Program-made: the position numbers and the translations under genes
Source: an uncultured Flavobacteriaceae bacterium
Lineage (GTDB): Bacteria; Bacteroidota; Bacteroidia; Flavobacteriales; Flavobacteriaceae
Reading direction: 5' to 3'
Length of the DNA stretch: 64,000 nt
Assembly: GCA_947494695.1 (NCBI GenBank)
Contig: CANLWB010000008.1
Span: forward strand, 248,001-312,000
Part shown: one piece after another, positions 44,024 to 52,166 of the stretch
Layout: each line of letters starts with the position of its first letter
Position numbering within the stretch: position 1 is the stretch's first letter
The notes under the pieces: generated by a model
Told to the model about the DNA's origin: nothing
What the model saw: only the letters and a program-made list of their open reading frames with translations
Database searches by the model: none

Positions 44024-45430
44024 TTATTTATTAAGTACCTCGATAGCCCTTTCTATTCCGCTATCTTTTTTATTTATTATATCATCATTAGATAAAAAAG
44101 GAACACTATTTTCAGTATCAGGTCCTATTCCAAGGCCCTCATACACCTTTCCTTTTGAATCACTATAAATTTCGTTGGAAAGACCTACTGAAGCGCCGTT
44201 AGGCAATGTATGCAATAAAACATCGGAAAGCACACCATTTGTGCGCTCTCCTACAATAGTTACATGAGGCAAATCTTTTAAGTAAAGTGTAAAAATTTCG
44301 GCCGAGCTTGCTGTTAATGGACCGGTCAATAAAACAATATCTTGAGTAAATTGAAAATCACCTTTTGGGCTTAACGAAATAACCTGATCTTTTGTAAATC
44401 CATCACCTAACCTTGCTTTTTTAGAGAAAGCTACACGTTCCTGGTTCGTAAAACGTGATGCTATTTCAGATGACACCTTATCCACTCCTCCACCATTAAA
44501 GCGAATATCAATAATCAACTTAGACACCCCGGACATCTTAATATCCCTCATAACTTCATCCATAGCCGTATTTAATGAAGATAATTCATTACTTATATCG
44601 GTACCAAACCCATCCATTTCTAATATATTAAGATACATAATATCATTATTTATAGTCCCCCACACCATGGCATCGTTAGCATCTGCTTCAAACGCACCTC
44701 CCAAGTACTCTTTTGCAATGATTGTCGATTTTTGTTCTATAATTAAATCAAAGTCATCTTCCTCCTCAATAATAAGATCTCCTGTTAAATTAGCATTTAA
44801 CCTTTCCATTAAATCAGGCAAACCGGCAGCGATATATATATCTTTTTCTTCATCTTCAATAGTCACGTGTCTATCCTTAAACAAATGCACTAAATCTTCT
44901 AAAACATCATAAAAATTAGCCTCGTTAACTGTGCTGCCAAGATTTTTATAATCTGCCCAATGAACACCCCTTAGTTTGAAAAACGCATAATGATCGTTAA
45001 AAAAATTCCAAAAATAGTCAAAGTTAACCTTCGGGTCTTTCGTGTTTAAAATTTGTTCTGGAAGGCAGCGATCATCCAAATCTGGCAATCGTGTAAACTT
45101 AAGTTTGGAAAGGGCAAGCCGAGAATTCCCCAGGAGTTCATTGGAGTTAACAATCTCTATGTCATAAACAGATTCTTCAAGGTCGAAATCATTTTCTACC
45201 AGTGCGCATCCTGCTGAAGATACATTATATAAAATATTTTCTTTTTTGTTAATGTCCAGGATATAGCCCTTATCGGCTATCAACCAAAACCCATGTGTCG
45301 CATCTTCAGGTGGAGGTTTTATTCCGTCATCATCCGATTTACAGGAAAAAAAACAAATAACTAAAGTGCACAAAGACCATTTCATTGCTTTTCTTAAAAC
45401 GTTTTCTTTTTTCAAATTGAGGCTTTTCAT
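44024..45430 (-). CDS. S41 family peptidase-like lipoprotein
   Basis: A 468-residue protein from the ATG at 45430, which gives a lipoprotein signal (WSLCTLVICFFSC) followed by KSDDDG; a longer in-frame start at 45562 lacks a signal. The C-terminal half is the tail-specific-protease/C-terminal processing peptidase fold: DIRFNGGGVDKVSSEIASRF, IVLLTGPLTASSAEIFTLYL with the nucleophile Ser in TASSAE, and GERTNGVLSDVL. A helical domain with FNDHYAFFKLRGVHWADYKN precedes it, as in other Bacteroidota S41 proteins. It probably faces the periplasm. No PDZ domain is obvious. The role in the locus is unclear; it may process exported enzymes. Confidence 0.88.
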   Translation of the reverse strand: MKSLNLKKENVLRKAMKWSLCTLVICFFSCKSDDDGIKPPPEDATHGFWLIADKGYILDINKKENILYNVSSAGCALVENDFDLEESVYDIEIVNSNELLGNSRLALSKLKFTRLPDLDDRCLPEQILNTKDPKVNFDYFWNFFNDHYAFFKLRGVHWADYKNLGSTVNEANFYDVLEDLVHLFKDRHVTIEDEEKDIYIAAGLPDLMERLNANLTGDLIIEEEDDFDLIIEQKSTIIAKEYLGGAFEADANDAMVWGTINNDIMYLNILEMDGFGTDISNELSSLNTAMDEVMRDIKMSGVSKLIIDIRFNGGGVDKVSSEIASRFTNQERVAFSKKARLGDGFTKDQVISLSPKGDFQFTQDIVLLTGPLTASSAEIFTLYLKDLPHVTIVGERTNGVLSDVLLHTLPNGASVGLSNEIYSDSKGKVYEGLGIGPDTENSVPFLSNDDIINKKDSGIERAIEVLNK

Positions 45431-45611
45431 AATGTTTTTTTTTAAATTAATAATCTCCCATATAGACAGCATGGAAAAGAAAGGGTTGCATATAATGATG
45501 AGTCTAAAAACAAAATGTCGAATCTGGGGTTTATAAATTGGGGATCTCGAGTATAACAACATTCCAAAAAGTCACTATTCCCACCTCTGCACAAATGAAA
45601 TAGACAAAGGG

Positions 45612-45639
45612 TGTCCTTTTCACTATAACAAATGTTTTT
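45612..45639 (+). promoter_or_regulatory. TGTC-N12-CAAATGTTTTT motif, copy B
   Basis: TGTCC (45612-45616), 12 bases, CAAATGTTTTT (45629-45639), ending 75 bases before the ATG at 45714 of the large lipoprotein gene. AAATGAAATA lies just upstream at 45593. Confidence 0.5.
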
Positions 45640-45713
45640 TCTTTCAATTTTTATCAGAAATGTATGCTCTAATTTATATACATTTAAATTTCAATCAAAA
45701 ATGAATCCTTCAA

Positions 45714-47909
45714 ATGAAACATACGTCATTACTCATTATCTGTCTGTTTATTTTAGCATCCTGCTCCAAAGAAAAAGCGGTTAACATAGAATATGACTTA
45801 TCCATTCCACAGGTTAATTTTGCAGTTACCGATTTAACTGAAGCGCTTCAATTAAAATCGTATCAAATATCTAATGATGCCAATGTCGTTATTAAATTTC
45901 AACTCGATCCCGGTAGCAGTAAGCCACAAGGTTTTAAAATTGAAAAGACTTCAGGTTCGGAAATTCTGATAAAATCTATGGACCAAATCGGTTTGATGTA
46001 TGGTGGTTTAGAACTAGCAGAGTTAATAAAAACTGGAACAGATCTAAACGATATTCCCACAATAACAGATAGTCCTTATATTGAAAAAAGAGGGATTAAA
46101 TTTAATATTCCCCTAGATGTAAGAACCTCGAGTTTTGATGATTCGGGAGATTCTGCTCAAAACAACATTGTGGATATGTGGAATATAGAATTTTGGGAAC
46201 AATTCTTTGATAACATGGCTCGTCACCGTTACAATATGATTTCTTACTGGAATGCTCATCCTTTTTCTTCTATGGTAAAACTTGAGGATTATCCGGACGT
46301 TGCTTTACAGGATGTCTGCGGTACTACTGTAAAACCTCAGGAGAATAGTCACTATTGGAATGTTCCTGAAATGCCGAGTAGTAAAGTCATTGCCCATTTA
46401 AAAGTGCTTAAAAAAATGACTATTGATGAGAAAATCGTTTTTTGGCAGCAGGTTATGAAACACGCTAAAAACCGAGGTATCGATATCTATTTTATAACCT
46501 GGAATATCTGTCTAAATGGTGCTTCTCCGCCGGGGCCCAACTGGGAAAACGAAGGACAGGTTGGAAAATATGGTATTACAAACGATTATAAAAACGAAAC
46601 GAGTAAGGACTATTTAAGAAAATCTGTAAAACAGTTTCTCTTAAATTACCCCGATGTTACGGGTATAGGTGTAACTGCTGGTGAAAATATGCGAACGCCC
46701 ATGACCGACGACGACAAAGAGAAATGGCTTTGGGAGACCTACGGCTTGGGGATTTTGGACGCCAAAAAACTTCAGCCGGATAGAACTGTGAATTTTATAC
46801 ATAGATTTTGGTGGACGGACTTCAAATACATCAATAAATATTGGGGAAATTATCCGGATCCTTTAGATATGAGTTTTAAATATGCCAAAGCACATATGTA
46901 TTCAGCCGTAAATCCTCCATTTTATAAATCTTTTTCAGATTGGATGAAACAACACAACCTCAAGTCCTGGTGGAACCTTAGAAATGATGATATTTTTATA
47001 CACCGCTGGGGAGATCCCGATTTTGCGAGTCGTTTTATTAAGCACTTACCAATTGCGCAAACAGCGGGCTACCACATGGGGTCAGACGGTTATGTTTGGG
47101 GACGGGAATTTATCAGTAAGCAACCTGAAACTCCCAGACAATTGGAAATTGATAAGCATTGGTACAAATTTATGCTTTGGGGCAGATTAGGGTATAATCC
47201 AGACATTCCTAACAACAGGTTCGAACGCATTATAGCTTCTAAGTTTCCCGAAACCAATGCATCACTTCTGTTTTCTACCTGGGCAGAAGCCTCTAAAATA
47301 ATTCCTCAGGTTACTCGATTTGCATGGGGAGATTGGGATTTTCACTGGCAACCGGAAGCTTCTATGGATATCTGGAATGATCTAAAACCCATCGATAAAT
47401 TTAGAACCAACCCTACCATGGAAGGCAGTGGTATTTTAAATGCTCATGACTACGTTAAAGCGGTTTTAAACAAAGAACGTATAACGTTAAAGACGCCGCA
47501 AGATGTCGTTAAAAACCTAATGACTTATTCGGCCAATGCTATTAGAAATGCCGAACAACTCATGACTAATGCGACATCTAAAGAATTAAAGCAAACCTTG
47601 TTAGATATTAAATCTATGGGGTTTTTAGGTGAATATTATGCGCATAAAATAAATGCTATTGTTGCCCTGGAGTTTTATAAAAATACTGGCAACACCACTC
47701 AAAAAGCCGAGGCTGTTGCGCATTTAAAACATGCGGTTACAAGTTGGGAAAAATACACAAACATTAACGTACCTCGTTACAAGCGACAAAACTTTGCACG
47801 GTTAAGAACTTTTGATTGGAAAAATCAATTAGAGGCTGTAAAAAAAGACATTGAATTTGCCCAAAACATGACAACATATGAAGAAGACAAAAGGGCAGAC
47901 AAAAAATAA
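45714..47909 (+). CDS. Large lipoprotein, unassigned glycoside-hydrolase-like
   Basis: A 731-residue lipoprotein (lipobox LASC, Cys17). The N-terminal domain (about 25-115) ends with LIKSMDQIGLMYGGLELAEL, the strand-helix pattern of the GH67 N-terminal/GH20b domain that precedes several glycosidase barrels. A TIM-barrel-like region follows: KRGIKFNIPLD, RHRYNMISYWNAHPF, VTGIGVTAGENMRTP, TAGYHMGSDGYVWGREF. A helical C-terminal domain closes the protein. GITAGEN-type acidic residues could be catalytic. I cannot place it in a numbered family. Its own upstream motif and the neighbouring esterase, sulfatase and GH2 genes argue for a role on a galactan or its side groups. Confidence 0.75.
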   Translation: MKHTSLLIICLFILASCSKEKAVNIEYDLSIPQVNFAVTDLTEALQLKSYQISNDANVVIKFQLDPGSSKPQGFKIEKTSGSEILIKSMDQIGLMYGGLELAELIKTGTDLNDIPTITDSPYIEKRGIKFNIPLDVRTSSFDDSGDSAQNNIVDMWNIEFWEQFFDNMARHRYNMISYWNAHPFSSMVKLEDYPDVALQDVCGTTVKPQENSHYWNVPEMPSSKVIAHLKVLKKMTIDEKIVFWQQVMKHAKNRGIDIYFITWNICLNGASPPGPNWENEGQVGKYGITNDYKNETSKDYLRKSVKQFLLNYPDVTGIGVTAGENMRTPMTDDDKEKWLWETYGLGILDAKKLQPDRTVNFIHRFWWTDFKYINKYWGNYPDPLDMSFKYAKAHMYSAVNPPFYKSFSDWMKQHNLKSWWNLRNDDIFIHRWGDPDFASRFIKHLPIAQTAGYHMGSDGYVWGREFISKQPETPRQLEIDKHWYKFMLWGRLGYNPDIPNNRFERIIASKFPETNASLLFSTWAEASKIIPQVTRFAWGDWDFHWQPEASMDIWNDLKPIDKFRTNPTMEGSGILNAHDYVKAVLNKERITLKTPQDVVKNLMTYSANAIRNAEQLMTNATSKELKQTLLDIKSMGFLGEYYAHKINAIVALEFYKNTGNTTQKAEAVAHLKHAVTSWEKYTNINVPRYKRQNFARLRTFDWKNQLEAVKKDIEFAQNMTTYEEDKRADKK

Positions 47910-47951
47910 AACGGTGCGCTTAGAATTAAAAGTAGACGTCACATCAAAGTC

Positions 47952-48088
47952 AAAGAGCGTGTCTAAAAAGTTTTAGAATTGTCATTTTGAGCTCAGCAGA
48001 AAAATCTTAGAACCTTAATCAGTATGCGTTTAATTTCTAATAAATTCTTCAATTCGCTCTGAATGACGCCTTTTTAGACACTTTCTTT
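47952..48088. repeat. Short element with 12-bp perfect inverted ends (MITE-like)
   Basis: GTGTCTAAAAAG (47959-47970) and CTTTTTAGACAC (48070-48081) are perfect inverted ends, extendable to 17 of 19 matches (47952-48088). Inside, GTCATTTTGAGC and GCTCTGAATGAC pair again, so the RNA folds into one long stem. It lies between convergent genes and ends in T-rich DNA, so it could also terminate transcription from both sides. Confidence 0.6.
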
Positions 48089-48093
48089 TTCAC

Positions 48094-48927
48094 TTAATTC
48101 TTCTTATACTGAAATTGTTTATCGAATCCAACGTTTCTATATGCATCGGTATTGGGAAGAACAAATTGATATTCATACATCTCGTCAATTGAAACATCAA
48201 GGGATTCAGAATTAAACGCCATCACATGCCCTCCAAAGGTTCTATCATCTGATATAAAATGCAAATGATACCCAGCCACATTAATATCTCCAATAAATTC
48301 CGGGCAATAAAAACCAACCATAGTTCCCTCTATTGCCTCTGCTTTAAATATAGGCCTGTTTGGGATTAACACATCCAAACCTTCTTTAAAAGGTGGTTCT
48401 TGCTTATTAAGACCTCCACATTTTATATTTTTAAACATACCATGAATCTTAAACCCATAAAACATATTTTTAGTGGGTAATTTTTTGTTAATCTCCACTC
48501 TAAGTGAATCGTAGTTCATTGGATTCGTAATTTTAAAAGTTAGATCGGCATCAAAAAACGTTGTATTTACATAAACAATCTTGTCTTCATCCTTTGCTAC
48601 AGTGACAAGCCCGTCTTCTGTTGCCCGATATGGCACGCCATCAAGCATAATTAATTCGCCGTCCAGTTTCGTATACGACCCAAGGCCAATGTCGCCTTTT
48701 GTCTTTAATTTAGCCACGGTTAAGTCGCCTTCAAAAACCTTATTCACAAAGGCATACCATATGGAATAATGGTAAAACAAATCGCGGTTTACATTTTTTT
48801 CTTCAAGGGCAGGCTGACGTTCCTCAACAACCTGTTTTTCAGGAACGTTCGAACGGTCTTTGCAGGCAGTTAACAGAAAAAGCACACATAAAGAACTAAT
48901 AAAAAATGAGGGGTGTTTAGATATCAT
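48094..48927 (-). CDS. Acetolactate decarboxylase-like lipoprotein
   Basis: A 277-residue protein of the alpha-acetolactate decarboxylase (BudA/AlsD) family: GDIGLGSYTKLDGELIMLDG, then VGFYCPEFIGDINVAGYHLH and FISDDRTFGGHV. The three zinc-ligand histidines (221, 223, 234) keep the H-x-H-x10-H spacing of the family. Unusually it has a lipoprotein signal peptide with Cys22 in LTAC and a charged linker, so the enzyme would work outside the cytoplasm. It is the last gene of a kelch-sulfatase-decarboxylase operon, 11 bases after the sulfatase. The cytoplasmic substrate acetolactate is unlikely there, so a lactone, ulosonic acid or other algal sugar substrate is possible (inference). Confidence 0.88.
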   Translation of the reverse strand: MISKHPSFFISSLCVLFLLTACKDRSNVPEKQVVEERQPALEEKNVNRDLFYHYSIWYAFVNKVFEGDLTVAKLKTKGDIGLGSYTKLDGELIMLDGVPYRATEDGLVTVAKDEDKIVYVNTTFFDADLTFKITNPMNYDSLRVEINKKLPTKNMFYGFKIHGMFKNIKCGGLNKQEPPFKEGLDVLIPNRPIFKAEAIEGTMVGFYCPEFIGDINVAGYHLHFISDDRTFGGHVMAFNSESLDVSIDEMYEYQFVLPNTDAYRNVGFDKQFQYKKN

Positions 48928-48938
48928 TATTGGGGGTT

Positions 48939-50759
48939 TTATAATTTCCTGACATAGACATAGTAGGCCACCTGTTGCGCAGCATGAGTCGTTATAAAAT
49001 TGGCCGTTAAATTCATTTTACCCGGCTTCAGATATACTTTGAAATTGGCCGATTTATCTGTTTCCGAAACAGCGATACTCTGAGTGAGATCTTCACCAAT
49101 CTTAATAGAGGCTTTAGTAACATTTAAATGAACACCTTCAGGAATATCGAATTGTAATCCAGGTAAATCTGTAGCAGTGATTTTAGGTGTTGTGCCGTTA
49201 ATTGGTAAATTAGATTCTTTGGGATACCTTCTTAATGAAATCTCATAGTCTCCTTCCTGCTTTACATTAATACTCCAATATCCCGACCCTACTTTTCCTT
49301 TCCTTATTTGAAGTTGATTCCATGGATAGTCTTCTTTTGAAGAATGCACGTCGTGAGCTGTCAAGGTTACCGGATTTTCGTCTTCTAAACCAATTTGAAA
49401 GAATATTTGTTCATGGAATTTACCTGAAATCCGCGTCCACCAGGTCTCATAAAAATCACGCATCGCCTTTACCTTTTCGGGGTGCTGAGCAGCTATGTTG
49501 TTCGCTTGGCCTTTATCATTTTCAATATTATAAAGCTCGGTTCCATTTATTAAACGCCACGTATTCTGCATCACAGCGCAGTTTTTCCATTTTACCGGAA
49601 TTTCCATGCGCTGCGAATCTGTTACCAGCATTCTATCATTAGAGTTCTGCGTTCCATCTAGCATAGGCACCAAACTCTGTCCGTGAATCTCCAAGTGATT
49701 ATAGGGAAGTTTCAAACCGCATAATTCTGCTATTGTTGGTAAAATATCTATTTGAGCTGTTAGCTCATGAATATCTTTTGCTTCAGCTATGTTTCCATCC
49801 TTCCAATGCATAAAAAACGGCACTCTGTGCCCTCCTTCGTACTCACTCCCTTTAATTCCACGCATACCCGCATTAAATCCGGTAACCTTCGCATTTTTAT
49901 TATAATAACCAGACGATGTCCCATTATCTGACATAAAAATCAAGATGGTATTATCGGCAATATTCATGTCCTTAAGGGTACGTCTTAGTTTTCCAAAATT
50001 ATCATCCACATTGGTAATCATACCGTAAAAACGTTTTTGGGTATCGTTTAAAATAACGTCGCTTAAATCCTTGTACAGGTTATAATATTTTAAAGGCACA
50101 TTGTACGGTCCATGTGGTGCATTGGTTGAAATATAACAGAAGAATGGTGTTTCTTTATTAGATTGAATAAATTTAATGGCTTCTTCAAAAAACACATCCG
50201 TGCAATACCCTTGATATGCAACCGGTTTTCCATTTTTAAAATAGGTATCGTCAAAATAATCGTTATTCCAGTAATCTGGTGTTTGTTGCACACCACCACC
50301 GTAATGCATAACAGTTTCTTGAAAACCACGGTCATGAGCTCGAAACGGATAATTATCTCCCATATGCCATTTACCAAAAGCACCTGTTACATAACCATTT
50401 TCGGTAAACATATCGGCCATAGTTTTTTCATCTTCTCTTAATAGGGATCTCCCTCCAACGGTATGCCAAACCCCTGTACTGTTAGCAAATCTCCCTGTCA
50501 TAAGACCCGATCGTGTTGGTGCGCAGGTGGGATTCACATGAAAATCTGTTAAATGATAACTTTCCCGATAAAAACTATCAATATTTGGTGTTTTAATAAC
50601 GTTGTTTCCATGTGCTCCAATATCTCCATACCCCTGATCGTCTGTAATAACCAGAATCACATTAGGCTTTTTAATACCTTTTTGCACGTCTTCTTTCTTG
50701 GTTTTACAACCAACAAGTATAAAAGCACATGTTAACGCGGCTATTCCTAACCTCTTCAT
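48939..50759 (-). CDS. S1-type formylglycine sulfatase, lipoprotein
   Basis: A 606-residue arylsulfatase-family protein. A lipoprotein signal (VGC, Cys18) is followed by the metal-binding start NVILVITDDQGYGD, and the maturation motif C-x-P-x-R is CAPTR (79-83), with Cys79 converted to formylglycine by an anaerobic- or FGE-type enzyme encoded elsewhere. GKWHMGD, FFCYISTNAPHGP and FMSDNGTSSGYY are further active-site blocks. The C-terminal 130 residues form a beta-rich add-on. It probably removes sulfate from a galactan such as L-galactose-6-sulfate units; position and subfamily cannot be read here. Confidence 0.93.
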   Translation of the reverse strand: MKRLGIAALTCAFILVGCKTKKEDVQKGIKKPNVILVITDDQGYGDIGAHGNNVIKTPNIDSFYRESYHLTDFHVNPTCAPTRSGLMTGRFANSTGVWHTVGGRSLLREDEKTMADMFTENGYVTGAFGKWHMGDNYPFRAHDRGFQETVMHYGGGVQQTPDYWNNDYFDDTYFKNGKPVAYQGYCTDVFFEEAIKFIQSNKETPFFCYISTNAPHGPYNVPLKYYNLYKDLSDVILNDTQKRFYGMITNVDDNFGKLRRTLKDMNIADNTILIFMSDNGTSSGYYNKNAKVTGFNAGMRGIKGSEYEGGHRVPFFMHWKDGNIAEAKDIHELTAQIDILPTIAELCGLKLPYNHLEIHGQSLVPMLDGTQNSNDRMLVTDSQRMEIPVKWKNCAVMQNTWRLINGTELYNIENDKGQANNIAAQHPEKVKAMRDFYETWWTRISGKFHEQIFFQIGLEDENPVTLTAHDVHSSKEDYPWNQLQIRKGKVGSGYWSINVKQEGDYEISLRRYPKESNLPINGTTPKITATDLPGLQFDIPEGVHLNVTKASIKIGEDLTQSIAVSETDKSANFKVYLKPGKMNLTANFITTHAAQQVAYYVYVRKL

Positions 50760-50775
50760 TAAAGTATATTTGGTG

Positions 50776-51765
50776 TTAGTATTTTTCCATAGTATTTAAC
50801 TCTGGCGAACCTCCTCTATTTCCACAACCTGAGGCTATATATAGGCTATTGTTATATACAAACGCCCCTGTACCATGACGACCTCGATTTAAAGAAGGAT
50901 AGCTTCTCCATGTATGTGTTATTGTATTTAAAGCTTCAACTTCATTATGCGCTTTAGGTTGGCTTGCAGACTCTCCACCAATAACAAGTACATCGTTGTT
51001 AAAGATCACTGCCATATTTCCGGCACGTTCCGTAGGAAGGTTGTCATCCAGTGTTATCCAATTTTTCTGTGCGATGTCATAAACATCAACTTCTACAATG
51101 GTCTCGCTAAAGGTTGCATTTGGAGCTTTGGATAATCGTCCAGCCAGAACATAAATCTTATTATCGTGCTCTACGGCCTGAAAATGATCTCTTGCTCTAG
51201 GAGCGTCTGGAAGCACCTCCCAAACTCCGGTTGAAATATTATAGCTGTCCAACCACTTTTTATGTCCACTTACATGCCCGTTACTTATTCCGCAGGATAT
51301 ATACACCATATCGCCTTTGATAACGTTACCGGTAGACCCTCTCTGTCGATCTTCGGGTATTGGATCGCCTTTAATCCAGGTATCATTTATAGTATCGTAA
51401 ATATAAACATGTTCTACAGGTGTTTCCCTTGGATATCTACCGGTTAAAGCGCCGATGATGTATACTTTATCCTGAAACACAACAGGTTGAAAATGATGAA
51501 ACTCAATAGGGGGTCTCTTTCCCTGAGTCCATGTTTTGCTTTCGGTATCAAAAATACTAACAGGTCGTATTCCCCGTCCTCCTAACAAATAAAATTTATC
51601 ACCAACATTTACAAAGGCAGCTTCGTGCCTTGCTACAGGTGTGGAGCCGTTGTTAGATTCTACATAAGTCCATGACCTATCTATCTTAAATGTATCGTAT
51701 TTGCATCCTCCACAGGATAAAACAAACAAAAGAAGTACTATTAAAATTGGGTTTTTGCTAATCAT
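50776..51765 (-). CDS. Kelch-repeat lipoprotein
   Basis: A 329-residue protein with about six kelch repeats (GGRGIRPVSIFDTES-TWTQG, VYIIGALTGRYPRE, VYISCGISNGHVSG, IYVLAGRLSK, VLVIGGESASQP, LYIASGCGNRGGSP) forming a beta-propeller. I start at the ATG at 51765 (MISKNPILIVLLLFVLSCGG, lipobox with Cys); another ATG lies at 51783. Its relatives include N-acetylneuraminate epimerase-like proteins and carbohydrate-binding propellers. It is the first gene of the operon with the sulfatase and the decarboxylase and faces the second GH2 across a 400-base control region. Sugar binding or isomerisation is inferred. Confidence 0.85.
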   Translation of the reverse strand: MISKNPILIVLLLFVLSCGGCKYDTFKIDRSWTYVESNNGSTPVARHEAAFVNVGDKFYLLGGRGIRPVSIFDTESKTWTQGKRPPIEFHHFQPVVFQDKVYIIGALTGRYPRETPVEHVYIYDTINDTWIKGDPIPEDRQRGSTGNVIKGDMVYISCGISNGHVSGHKKWLDSYNISTGVWEVLPDAPRARDHFQAVEHDNKIYVLAGRLSKAPNATFSETIVEVDVYDIAQKNWITLDDNLPTERAGNMAVIFNNDVLVIGGESASQPKAHNEVEALNTITHTWRSYPSLNRGRHGTGAFVYNNSLYIASGCGNRGGSPELNTMEKY

Positions 51766-51783
51766 AATTTGGGTTTTAAGCAT

Positions 51784-52166
51784 TAACTATTTTATGAACT
51801 GATTTAAAATAAAAATAAATGTAAACATAATACCACAAAAAGGTTGATAAATATGTCCAGTATTGTACATCAAATGTTTTTAAAGACTAAAGTGGTTTGT
51901 TTTTTTACCTATGCGAAAATTAGCAATTTTATTCCAAAATGAAGACTTTATGAGGGATATCTTATTACTACGGTCTAATAAAAAGACAAAACATGGGATA
52001 AAAGAGCATTTTGTCGCCAATTATAAAAAATTTAAACCACTTCATGACATACTCACAATTTAAAACCATTTGATATAGATTAAAAAACAATCTTATCAAT
52101 AGTTTTTCGAAAATTTAAATAATTTAGATTCGTAAACTTTCAAATAGTATTTAAAGTATCCTACTC
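51784..52166. other. Control region between the divergent kelch and GH2 genes
   Basis: There is no credible gene. It holds motif copy C (51854-51881) and CTTTATGAGG (51946-51955), a 10-mer also found before the L-galactonate operon at 59030-59039. Promoters for both directions must lie here but no clear -33/-7 pair was identified. Confidence 0.5.
51854..51881 (+). promoter_or_regulatory. TGTC-N12-CAAATGTTTTT motif, copy C
   Basis: TGTCC (51854-51858), 12 bases, CAAATGTTTTT (51871-51881), with the same spacing as copies A and B. It is about 90 bases from the kelch start and 285 bases from the GH2 start. Confidence 0.5.

Noticed and set aside
43849-44034. Plus-strand open frame of about 60 codons rich in Phe and Tyr
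   Set aside because: Composition reflects A+T-rich DNA, it contains the regulatory motif copy A and overlaps the S41 gene end. No recognisable domain.
45431-45562. Longer start for the S41 lipoprotein at 45562
   Set aside because: The added 44 residues have no export signal of their own and displace the clear lipoprotein signal that begins at the ATG at 45430.
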